Below are positions 54,496 through 64,000 of a stretch of 64,000 bases of DNA, one piece after another. Numbering within the stretch: position 1 is the first letter of the stretch; the number at the start of each line of letters is the position of its first letter. The notes under the pieces were generated by a model. It worked only from the letters and a program-made list of their open reading frames with translations, did no database searches and was not told where the DNA came from. Both the position numbers and the translations under genes were made by a program. Source of the stretch: Straminergon stramineum (lineage: Eukaryota > Streptophyta > Bryopsida > Hypnales > Calliergonaceae); contig OY987264.1 of assembly GCA_963920665.1 (NCBI GenBank), forward strand, positions 32,654,906 to 32,718,905, given 5' to 3'.

Positions 54496-54717
54496 CTAAT
54501 GAGAGGCAGTCTTGAGATTTCTTCCAGCTGAGTCGAGAGCAAAGCTCGGGTGTGGAAAAGGAACATCAGACTCTAGAAAGATGTCAACACATGCAGTTTG
54601 AATTGCAGCAATGCATGAAATCATGATGACTTCACGATTGTTCAATTTCTGTTCAGGAGATGGTTGAAAACTTGAAATGCACACAACAAACTGGGTGAAA
54701 CCAATGGATCCTGCCAT
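54496..54717 (-). CDS. Small 73-residue ORF downstream of the membrane-protein gene
   Basis: The ATG is in good context (ACAATGG). The product reads MAGSIGFTQFVVCISSFQPS, then KLNNREVIMISCIAAIQTAC and a C-terminal part rich in Pro and Ser. A possible acceptor (TTATGGGCAG) precedes it by 6 nt. Exon D of the upstream gene is followed just after its stop by a good donor (AAAG|GTAGGT), so this ORF may lie in a spliced 3' UTR or be a separate gene. I do not recognise the family. The codons look coding-like, but no conservation can be tested here. Confidence 0.35.
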   Translation of the reverse strand: MAGSIGFTQFVVCISSFQPSPEQKLNNREVIMISCIAAIQTACVDIFLESDVPFPHPSFALDSAGRNLKTASH

Positions 54718-55486
54718 TGTTTGCTGCCCATAAGAAAGGAAGTTTCAGACTATGGAATCTTGAGAGCACGTTGCATGAATGAAAATACAAATCCAGTCAA
54801 CTGCCAAGACCGAATATCATAACACTAAAAATAGAATACATTGAATATCATTCTAAGAGACACAATCACTGATAAGAACTACTCATCTTTAGGCAGCATT
54901 CTGAAACCACCCCTTGAAATACTTGTGCACAAAAGCTCACTAGAACTTCATACATGAATTCGAGTAAGGTCTATCCACCCAAAATCATCCCCACTCAAAA
55001 GTAAATTACCTAGATTATGGCCTAGAATGAAGATGCGTATTGTGAGGATGTAAGAAAAAGCCATCTAAACAAGAAAGCCCAGGGTCGATTTATGGTACAA
55101 CTATATTCATAACTTAAAAAAGTCATAACTTATTCAGACTATGTCCAAATAATGCATGCTAAAATGCATTGGAATCCTCTTTCATTTGGCAATAAGAACC
55201 AATAAACACAATTTTGTGTAGTAATAGAAACTGTGATCAGTTGCAAAAAGTAATGATCTTGAATGCGCATCCCTTCCAAGTAGGCTATGGTACATGTACA
55301 GGTGAATGAGACACCCCTCAACTATCCTAAAACTACAATTTATAATGAAAGGGAGTTTCACACTTCATAAAGTCTTCATTCTCCAAAGCATTAAGGAAAT
55401 ACCACCTAAAACCGACCCTACGGAACCAGTCTTATAGTAGGAACTATGCTCAACAGCAGAAGGGGCGATTTTGAGTGTACCTACCT

Positions 55487-56975
55487 TTAATCAATGAGAG
55501 TGTTGATTGTCATTACGCCTACAGCTGCTGCAAGATGCCAGGCAGCATGAATGTATGGTGCGTCTGGGAAGATGTCGTCTGCAATAAATAGTGCACCACC
55601 AACCAGGGAGGATGCTGTGTGCAAAGCATGTGCTCCTCGAAGCTTTGGATTCTCAATCACCTTCCTAGCAAACGTGGCCTACACAAAAAAAGGTAGGGAA
55701 CCCATTCCCGTGACTTTCAACTTTCTTGAGTAGTTCTTTTTAGTAGATTTTTTGGAATACGGATCTGGTCGCCTTTATAAAAAAATACATATTATTCGAC
55801 TGGGTATATTTTACTAGTCCAATGAACTTATTTTAGGAAATGAAAGATTACCTCCACAAGACCTGTGTGTATAGCAGCAACAAGCAGAGGCTGGAATGGG
55901 AGAATCATGACAGAAGCAAGCATCAAAGCTTTGGAGTGCTTGCTGTCCTGCTGCTGCACAGCTGATGACATGCACTGCCACCATAGAATATACACTCTTC
56001 AGCACTTTGGATGAAGAGATCCTGGAATCGAATTTTGGTGGTCCAGTTATTATGAGCATGTAATTGCAAAACGGATACCATATATAATTCAAAGTTGCAC
56101 TTTTGAAGTGACAGCTAAATTATGAGGGGAGAAGCTAAATCGAAAGTTTACCAATGTCGAAGTGGCAATCATCGCATAATCTCCCCATCTTGTACCTTTC
56201 CGAGCCTCTCCACGGGACGTGTGATATAAGGTTGAAGCCATGCCCACCCCAATCAATGAATTGGAATACATTGTAGTCGAGAAACTCTTCCTGTAAAAGA
56301 TCACAAGTATTTGAATCACCGGAGTGTGTACAACATTAGGAACCACTTATAAAGGCACAACCAGGACACAAAATTCCACATAGAAGGGTAAACTTCTCCT
56401 TGACTTGTAGAGAACCTGCCCATCAATCTTCACCTCTAAGCGCCCCCAAGTGGTTAAAGGAGGTTGATTCAATATCTCAAGGAATGAAATAAATCGTTTA
56501 AGAAGCTTTAAGGTAACAAAAAGTACCAATAGAAATAAGAAAACCGCACCCTATTTTTTTGGATGAAACGGATTGATTTGTTAGTTACTATTACTGATTA
56601 TTAGCTTCCAATTGTCATATTTCTATTTATAGCTTGTCCACTTACGCATTCAAAATATCTAACTTCTTGAAATATTGTGCTCTTGAGAGCACCAGAAGGA
56701 TGATACATAACATTCTTGAAAAGTGATAGAGTGCAGCAAAGGAAATCAACGTTCCAATACATTTTTTAAAGAGCACATCAAAGGAATGCTCTGGAATCGG
56801 GAAAAGCATGAAACACATCTTTACCAAAAAAGAAAAAAATCAGCAGCCTGAGAATCGAACAGGGTTCAGAATTGGTGCAAAAGTCTAGAAACATACCGAG
56901 GGACTCGGAGGCCAATGACGACGAAAGGAATGGACGTAGCAACATTGACGATAGTCTCCAACACAGTGTCATCTC
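55487..56975 (-). CDS. Conserved multi-pass membrane protein, four 3' exons
   Basis: Exons 56975-56897, 56290-56152, 55974-55852 and 55678-55487 join in phase (CG|G gives Arg, then two phase-0 joins) to 177 C-terminal residues. The product has alternating hydrophobic helices: NVATSIPFVVIGLRVPR, the GVGMASTLYHTSRG loop, MLASVMILPFQPLLVAAI, and an end with LFIADDIFPD and HAAWHLAAAVGV. The conserved Ser-x-x-Tyr-His, Asp-Asp and His-x-x-Trp-His pattern recalls the CREST superfamily (hemolysin III, PAQR, alkaline ceramidase). I believe plant homologues of unknown function exist, but substrate and location are not known to me. Two to three 5' exons are missing; a hydrophobic frame at about 58590-58460 (SFWYLFALILLLPALNFWF) is one candidate. 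Confidence 0.75.
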
Positions 56976-56999
56976 CTGTTGCCAAAGTTGAAAATAATC

Positions 57000-59012
57000 A
57001 GAAATTTTTAACAGGCTCTGTCTCCTATCTCTTACTGCAAACTGGACAGGAGTAGAATAGACGACCCACCACGCAATCCTCGCATTCTATATTGTACCAA
57101 AGGCGACGATATCCTGACCAAAGTATAGAGAATCCTAGTGTATTTGTACAAACCCAAGGGGATTTTTTTTGTCATAGTTTTTTTATTAGAGCCTAAGCGG
57201 GACAGCTTGCATGTTTCAGCCTCCTCACAAGCCCTAATAGCCTTGCTCCATAGGGTTCGTGATTTACAAGGGGGTTCAAAAAGCACCATGAAGTCAGGAT
57301 CAGGGACCTTCATCTGCGGGGTCTTCACAGCAGCAGGTCTGGAGGAAGGAAGCCTTAAAGAATGTTAAGTTTCCTCCTCCGGCTACTGTAAAGTACAAAC
57401 TACCCTGACATTTAAGGCTTCCTCCCATAGCTGAACAAAGTTTGAGAGAACCATTAGTTCGGGAAACTCACCCTCTTTACCAGAGTACACTGTTCGCATC
57501 CATGGTGGTCTCTCATCCCAAGCCGTTTTCCAAAACCGATGTACACCTCGGATTTCTAGGGTTTGAGTCTCCTTGTACGCAACATCGCTGCAAGCATAAA
57601 AACGAACGTCATCTTCCAGTCCTGGCAACAAAGCTACATCCAAGAGCTGCACCATGAAAAACTACAAGGCTTGTTTCATAGAAAGGCTTACGGCAGGGAA
57701 ACGTTCTCTTCTGCTGAAGAAAGGTATGTCTGTTCTACATGTTGCCTGTGTAGTCCTGGCACTTCATAGAGAAGCTTCGAATTTTTTTTTGAATTGCCCC
57801 ATGAAAGCATCTTCAGATTGTAATTCACGATTTCTCCCTTCAATTCTACAATATGAATTGACGTTGATAGTTTATGTTACACCCTCCTTGCCTGCAAATT
57901 CAAAGCTCATCGTCAGTTGGCTCATATAGCTCCTGTAGCAAAAACCTTACGGTCCTCAGACCACAAATCACAAACCCTAGGGTTTGTCGTAAGATCAGGG
58001 TTCCTGACAGATAGGACCTGACACACATGTTTAGAAATAAAATGAGTAAGACCTCGTAAGGCCTTCGGAGCACTGGATTTAAACATCGAAGTGAGGAAAC
58101 TGATAGAATTTCCTTCTTTCACAAATCACACTATATTCCATTAATCTTCCACACGACGCATTCTCGTACTTCAAATGAATGCTTCTAAAATCATTCCATG
58201 AATTTCATCACACAATTCTGCCGTGAGAAAAAAACATAGGGTTACCACATTCTCAATAATAACAGATGAGGTGAGGAAACTGATAGAAATTCCTTTCTTT
58301 CACAAATCACAGTGTATTTCATTGATCTTCCACACCACGCAGAATCGTACTTCGATTGATTGTATTCGAAATCATTCCAGGAATTTCATAGCATAATTCT
58401 GCCCCGATTAAAAAAATAGGGTTCCCACATTCTCCACAACAAAAGATGCTACACTAGTGGCGAGCTGGAAGAGTGCATATTAGAGCGTGTCGAGATAAGA
58501 AAAAAACCCAAAGCCAGCCTCATACAGAGGATGAAGACCTCCAAGAAACCTAGCGAACCAAAAATTCAAAGCTGGAAGCAACAAAATAAGAGCAAAGAGG
58601 TACCAGAAGCTTTGAAAACAGCTCCTTCGCGCTTCTGCTCATCCAGTCAAACGCAAATTCGACCACCACTCAATCCTTTGGAAACATGAGCAAAGAAAAG
58701 TTTGTAGCAATTGGGTTCATCAAGGAATTGTATGTCTTCGCTTCTGCTTCAGTCCATGGCCATCTCTGCCATCTCACTTGTTGTTCTTCTTCTTCACCTT
58801 CGTCTTCTTCAGTAACAATTTGAGTTCTGTATGCAAAAGTGGGTATTCAGTAATCTTTCCATGGGGAGATGGGATCTCCCAATGCCATTGCAAAACGTGG
58901 ACGCGAATGCATGAGAAGGTTAGTGGCAGAGGATATGATTCTTCAATCACCATCCTCTGACCAGAGCTAGACCACAACTGATCTTATGGAATTATAATCC
59001 CCGGAGAAACTA
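57000..59012. other. Probable 5' region of the membrane-protein gene; exons unresolved
   Basis: Minus-strand open segments at 57655-57383 and 57328-57032 do not resemble a known family and were not accepted as genes. A ~180-bp tandem duplication lies at 58091-58449. The sequence around 58640-58460 could hold an early hydrophobic exon of the membrane protein, but start codon and splice sites could not be fixed. Confidence 0.4.
58091..58449. repeat. Tandem duplication, period 180 bp
   Basis: Unit 1 starts GTGAGGAAACTGATAGAATT at 58091 and unit 2 GTGAGGAAACTGATAGAAAT at 58271. Both continue through TTTCACAAATCACA, a CATTxATCTTCCACAC segment, CATTCCA and AATTCTGCC. There are about 15-20% differences by eye. 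Confidence 0.85.
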
Positions 59013-59016
59013 TTAA

Positions 59017-59655
59017 CCCCTAAATGCCCAAGGCACCCAAATGTGGTGTTTGGAAAACTTTGAAGTTAAGTAAAATCCAACCAAATTGCTATTATTAGTG
59101 GTTTATATTTGTGGAGAATTCTTTTTGAAGTCTAGTTTTTTTAGGATCAAAAAGTTGATCTTAAAAATAAAGGATTATGATTTTTCTATTCAAGATTTTG
59201 TACAAGGATACCTAGTGCAATCTTGACTTCCCGTAGTGTTGTGGGCTCTTGGAAATGAGCCTCAAATACATTAGATCTTGGAGGCAAAACCACATTAGAA
59301 ATTCATTTTAAAAAATCGTAGAAAAGATTTTGAAAAACCATAAATTGATTGGGGTTGTGCATGCTAGGCCCTATAACCTCATATTTTTTAGTGATCAACT
59401 TTTTAGAGTTGACATGCAAAAAGTGAATTGAAAAATTTTCATAGTTTTTACACCTTCATGATGAAACATTACAATCTTTCAATTTGTAAGTGATATTGTT
59501 ATGTTTTCTTTTCCTATGTGATCTCTAACATGTCTAGTTTGAATTTGTACGGTTACAATTCAAAAGAAATTGGTACAACTTATGAAAATGTTGACTTTTT
59601 GTTCAATTTAGAACAAATTTCAAGAAGCTCCAAATAGGCCTTGGGCATTTAGGGG
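59017..59655. mobile_element. TTAA-flanked non-autonomous element (639 bp)
   Basis: The ends are CCCCTAAATGCCCAAGGC and its exact 18-bp complement GCCTTGGGCATTTAGGGG, each flanked by TTAA (59013-59016 and 59656-59659). No coding sequence. Interior similarity to 34704-35285. The TTAA flanks and CCC start fit piggyBac-type elements; Tc1/mariner (TA duplication with termini ACCCC) remains possible. Confidence 0.75.
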
Positions 59656-59981
59656 TTAATCCTTTAATTTGACATTTGAATTGTTTTTTGAAGTTTTGAT
59701 CATTTTGGTTTATATCTTTTTTTAATTATTTCCTTTACCCAAATTCCATCAAATTAGTCATAAATGAAGGTTATCTATATTACTTTGGATGAATGAAAAA
59801 TGATTCGGACGAAACATATAGTTGGACAAAACAATACATAGACTTGGATTTTGGAGTGATTAACCCCTTAAGGATTGGGCAATCAAATTTAGAGCAATGG
59901 ATGAATGCAAACATCCAAAGCACACAAAAATGAATTTTTTCATCCATTCATTTTTTGAAGATTCTTATGTTAGTTTTTTAA

Positions 59982-60927
59982 CCCCTAAAGGTATTTGACT
60001 ATGTTTTCACCAAAAATACTCCAAAATTGTCATCTCTAGTACAAGTACCAAATTTTAGAAAAAATAAATTTTTGGACAAATGTAACCATAGGATCTTCTA
60101 GTACTCTGGTTTGGGAAGATGTGGAAAAAATTTCAGAAATATACACCATTTGGATTGTAAGATATTAGCATTTGAAGTGACAAAAAGCCACTTTTGGGCC
60201 TTGCAAAAATCCGGGCAGATGCACTTCACAAAGCCATATCATTATGAAAAAATGTCCAAAATGGTTGTAACTCTTTGGATTCATTTTTCAAGTCATGTTG
60301 GCTACATGCTTGAAAAAATTTAGATCATTTGGAATTGTACAACATATAGGAAAAAAATAGTAAGTTGAAAGAAGTAGAGAATGATTCAAAATACTAAATT
60401 GTTAACAATTTATTTATGGAATTGAAAAATGCCAATCCCAATTGTTAAATTGTTGAAATAAACACTCCACACCTCACATTTTAATTTTTTTCCAAAAATA
60501 TTGAAAATTGAGTTAAATAAAGGTCTTCAAAGTTTATTTTAGAATAGAGATTCCATTACTACCTACAAACTACCCACAACTAAAACTCTTCATAACTTTC
60601 ATCTCATAAATCAAAATGGAATGACTCAAAGCTTTCCATATATATATAAATTAGGAAAATAAATTTCAAATTTTTATTTTAAAAAAAAGTGATTTTTAAA
60701 GAAGTTTTTTTTGCTCCCTGGGCTACCTGCCGAGCAATGAAAACAACATATCATACAATAACTTTTTAACCATGTCTTCAAAAGTTATGAAAATTGTTGA
60801 GTCTTAAAGCTACTCCTCGGGCACATGTTGTGTTGAAAATTTTTAAGAAAAAAAATAAAAATTCCATTCATAGTGAGCTACCCAGAATCGCTATGTCGCC
60901 AAAAAACACCATTTGGTCCTTTAGGGG
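59982..60927. mobile_element. Second TTAA-flanked non-autonomous element (946 bp)
   Basis: The ends are CCCCTAAAGGTATTTG and, in reverse complement, CCCCTAAAGGACCAAATGG, flanked by TTAA at 59978-59981 and 60928-60931. The inverted repeats match well for about 10 bp and weakly further in. There is no recognisable coding sequence. It lies 326 bp from the element at 59017; another TTAACCCCTTAAGG end at 59863 lies between them. Confidence 0.6.
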
Positions 60928-61124
60928 TTAACATTTGTGTGGTATTGCTTTGCTATTATTATGGGCCCCGTTAGGAACCCCTTACGCTCCCGACATTGGG
61001 AACGTCGGCGTTCTCCCGGAGGTCGTGAAGAGAACTTGAGCGGAACGTTCTCCCGCGATGATTGTGACGTCATTCTAGAATTAGACCCTCTTGCATTTGC
61101 ACCTGGACTTACTGTTCTTGTGAT

Positions 61125-62186
61125 ATGGTGCGGCAGCAGCTGGATCGGCAGAACCAGCAAAATCAGGTGCTAGTTTGCTCCTCTTTTTTGGCTCAACAAC
61201 ATTTTGATGATTTAAAGTCCTCAGTAATTAAGGAACAGTCACTGAATGGAGATTCATAACGATTCTCAAACTTTTCTCTTCCTCACTTCCATACTATTAA
61301 TATACGAATGAGCGCTCTATATAATCCGATTACATCTGAGTTGTATGCTCTCTTGCTTATTACAAATCTCTTCCTGATTATGTGCTGCAGTGAGTTGGTG
61401 ATTCACATATTTGTTAGAAAGATTTACTGAATTCTTTTAGCTAAAGCATTTTCTTGGTTATGAAAGATTCAGCTCCTTCTACAACAGGTTCAGGTTCTGC
61501 AAGCTTTCGAGGCTCAGAAACTACAAGCCGCAAAGCTGGCGGTTCGAGGACCTGCAACTCCTGCCATGGAGAGTGTGACTCGGTTAGTGAAAGTTCTGCT
61601 TGCAGTTAATTCCAACAATACAGTGAAGCTCACTTTTTAGAAATAGTAATATTTCTCTTCAGAGCATTGATGCTTAGAAATTACTCGCTGCATGGTATGG
61701 GGTGACTTTAGCATGACTCTAGAGAATCGAAGTAAAAGTCTCAATGTTTTCAGGGTTGTTGAATGGAAACATTTAATTTGAGTAGTAGGCCTCCAATCTT
61801 GGCATGGGCATTAAAGGATTGGAGGATATGAATTGGTGTAGGACAATCAGTTCCTGGGGGAAGTTGGAGGGCTATATCCTTCGTTGATTCAAAATCTTTA
61901 TCTTCACGGTGGGTGTTTGTCTAGGCAACAAGGAGAATATCTTGGGAGAGGAACTGCTGTACAGACAAGTGTTGCTCAGGATTATGGTGGTACTCCCAGG
62001 GGAATGATAGGAGGGAACTATGGGGCTAATAGTGCTGAAGCAGAATTAGTTGCGCAGTATGGAGGAGTAGGAGGGCGTAATCCAGGAGTTGCTGGTGGGG
62101 GCGCTGCTTATGGAGGCAACCAGCAAGCTTCAGTGTATGGAGGCATGAGTGCTGGGCGAGGTCTTGGAGGTGCTCTACCTACCTGA
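61125..62186 (+). CDS. Gln-rich then Gly-rich protein segment, three exons
   Basis: Three pieces join in phase: 61125-61166 (MVRQQLDRQNQQNQ), 61488-61582 (VQVLQAFEAQKLQAAKLAVR, then GPATPAMESVT) and 61925-62186 (RQQGEYLGRGTAVQTSVAQD, then a Gly/Tyr/Ala-rich tail ending RGLGGALPT). All introns are GT-AG and the CG|G junction gives Arg, which supports a real transcript. The 132-residue product starts without an obvious domain, so the ATG at 61125 may be internal to a longer protein. I do not recognise the family; low-complexity Q and G tracts are typical of transcription or chromatin cofactors. The Enhancer-of-Polycomb-like fragment follows 168 bp later, but no splice link to it was found. Confidence 0.45.
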
Positions 62187-62353
62187 GCTTGATTACTGGA
62201 AGGAGTTCAAGGGGTTTTAGATGCAGTAATTTTATGGTAGGAGCAAAGACCACATGGATTATTTTATTGGTTTTGCAGCAAGAAGTGAAAGTGTTGAATT
62301 TTGGGAATATGACTTGGATAGCAAAGGATAACCACAGCTTTGTTAATTTGCAG

Positions 62354-62799
62354 CCACCCCCGCCTGTGAATGATACGAATCCTTTCAACATTTTCATACC
62401 AAGGGAGAAAATCCACCGACCACACACTCGGCATGTAATTGTACTATTCGTATTTGACTTTTATTTATTCTCTATTCTGTAGTTTTACTGTCAAATCTCT
62501 CTTTGCTGACACCTCCATTTGTCTCCTAGTCAAAATCGCATATGAATCTCTATTGTTTGAGTAATTCATGATCTACCTTACCTAATGTTTAAAATGAGTT
62601 ACGTATCAATCAGATACTCAGAGTCATTCAGAGCTTCAATATTCATTATATGTTTGTGTGTGTGCAGTTGCAAAGACACGAGAATGATATGCAATCCTTT
62701 GAAAACCTCCGACCAAAATCAATCTTCGAGAATTTTGTCACGTACTTGGGCGATGTCGATGGTTGCATAGTGTGGCACATACCCAACATTCCAAACTAA
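62354..62799 (+). pseudogene. Enhancer-of-Polycomb-like (EPL) fragment, two exons
   Basis: EPL proteins are subunits of the NuA4/Piccolo histone acetyltransferase. Exon 62354-62434, after acceptor TTTGCAG, reads PPPPVNDTNPFNIFIPREK and then a HRPHTR segment; exon 62668-62799 continues LQRHENDMQSFENLR. This matches the plant EPL block with PFNVFIPREKAHR and RRENNVQSFEKLR. Two Arg positions have become His, and after ENLR the frame diverges (PKSIFENF to a TAA), consistent with a frameshift. Neither the N-terminal domain nor the rest of the protein is nearby. It is most likely a truncated copy. Confidence 0.7.
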
Positions 62800-62912
62800 A
62801 GACACATGTCTCAGTATGTTACATATTGAACTGAATTAGTCAATAAAATGAACTGAGACTTTACAAACTTACAATTTAGTGCTTATACTTTTGAAACATT
62901 ATTTCCTTTATT

Positions 62913-62915
<3 letters not shown>

Positions 62916-62975
<60 letters not shown>
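62916..62975. repeat. (TA)n microsatellite, about 60 bp
   Basis: Uninterrupted alternating T and A from 62916 to 62975, immediately 3' of the EPL fragment. Confidence 0.98.
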
Positions 62976-62978
<3 letters not shown>

Positions 62979-64000
62979 CTTGCCAATTATCGCACAAACA
63001 AAATTCAAATCCTTCTCCACATAAATACAAAAACTTGCAAGTTTTGAAATTTGGTATGATCATTAAATACTATGTTAAGATTCACCTTCAAAAAACAAAA
63101 TGCAAAAGACTTCTTCCTATTTATTGCAATCTAAAGGCTATGAAGCTAAAATCTAGCTAAAAATTCCTTGCAACCTTTCACTGCACTGTGTGCGGTCATT
63201 GGGCAGTGATACAAAATTTTGTTCCCATGGCAATTGAATTAGTAGTTGCATCATGTGGTTAGTGTATGGTAAATGGCAATGGTTGTTGTGTGGTTTTTGG
63301 GTGTGTGCGATAAATAGCAAGTTTACTATTATACTCTACTATAACTGAATTTTTTCTTTAATTTCCTTTTGGGTGTGGGTGGATGAACCTCTTAGAGAAT
63401 TTGAAAGAGAAGACTACGACCTTATAGCTTCATAAAATTCATAAGCCATCTCTCAGGGTCTAGTAGCCTTGCTAGACCATTATAAATCAAAAGCTTTGGT
63501 GCTTCGAGATCTGTACATGCTCTTGATGATGACCACAGACTTGCTTTGCAAGTAGCTTTGACTTTAGTCTACAATAGAGTATAGACAAGTCAAAGGTAAG
63601 TTGCTAGTGCTTGAAATATGAATATTTGTAAATTCATTCACAAAGTGGATCATTGACTTTAGTTGATAAGTGTTTTTTGAATTGATACTAAGTTAACTAC
63701 AATGTTGTAGAAATATTTAATTGCATTGCTCTAGGTCATTTTTTTTTCATGTATGATCATTGTTCCAAGCATGAGTAGGTCTCAAGAGAAAACCTCATTC
63801 CTCGTAATGAGTCCAAGGTTTCATGTCTTGATTCAATCTCCTAAGTCCTCTTCTACTTTCCAAATGTATTGCATTTGTAGGGCAAATTGCAAAGGCTAAA
63901 TTGAAAGCTAATAGAAGCATGAGGGTGATCTCGAGATACTTCAAGAATGAGAAGAGCATGAGAAATCCATGAAAGAGTATCAAGGTTAGATCATTGGATG
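62976..64000. other. No gene seen to the window end
   Basis: AT-rich DNA without a supported frame, RNA gene or element boundary. Confidence 0.4.

Noticed and set aside
57032..57655. Minus-strand open frames of 98 and 90 codons near the membrane-protein gene
   Set aside because: No family resemblance, no consistent splice link to the downstream exons; kept only as unresolved sequence.

Overview
The window is nuclear DNA from a land plant. Genes have GT-AG introns, telobox (AAACCCTA-type) motifs sit at promoters, and the recognisable genes are plant types: RBX1, a glyoxal-oxidase-like AA5 enzyme, PRPP synthetase and Enhancer-of-Polycomb. Gene density is low and the intergenic DNA is AT-rich and full of old repeats. 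I cannot name the species; a seedless plant or another large repeat-rich plant genome would fit, but that is inference.

Layout. (1) 1-1990: RBX1 copy 1 on the minus strand. (2) 1990-30900: about 29 kb with no intact recognisable gene, holding three copies of a long non-coding repeat with internal ~180-bp tandem units, motif-dense stretches, decayed transposase fragments and a hAT-like gene split by a CACTA-type MITE. (3) 30901-32852: RBX1 copy 2 on the plus strand. It forms an inverted repeat with copy 1 that looks identical by eye over 1646 bp, including introns, but the promoters differ and one ~105-bp promoter block is flipped. (4) 33071-41078: remnant of a PRPP synthetase gene (minus strand) whose two visible introns each hold a two-ORF PIF/Harbinger transposon (33383-37132 and 37378-40814). 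(5) 41-47.7 kb: repeats and a 786-bp Harbinger-type MITE ending 40 bp from the next gene. (6) 47707-50190: an intact-looking three-exon GLOX gene. (7) 54.5-57 kb: the 3' exons of a conserved multi-pass membrane protein and a small downstream ORF. (8) 59.0-60.9 kb: two TTAA-flanked non-autonomous elements side by side. (9) 61.1-62.8 kb: a Gln/Gly-rich ORF with matching splice phases, then a decayed Enhancer-of-Polycomb-like fragment, then a (TA)n tract.

How it fits together. RBX1 is the RING subunit of cullin ubiquitin ligases, GLOX is a secreted copper-radical oxidase, and PRPP synthetase feeds nucleotide synthesis. They share no pathway and are simply neighbours. The organising theme is duplication and transposition: an inverted RBX1 pair that appears to have been homogenised, and a degenerating PRPP synthetase next to copy 2 whose introns have collected DNA transposons. 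Coordinates of exons and element ends were read by eye; identity statements are by eye and not computed.
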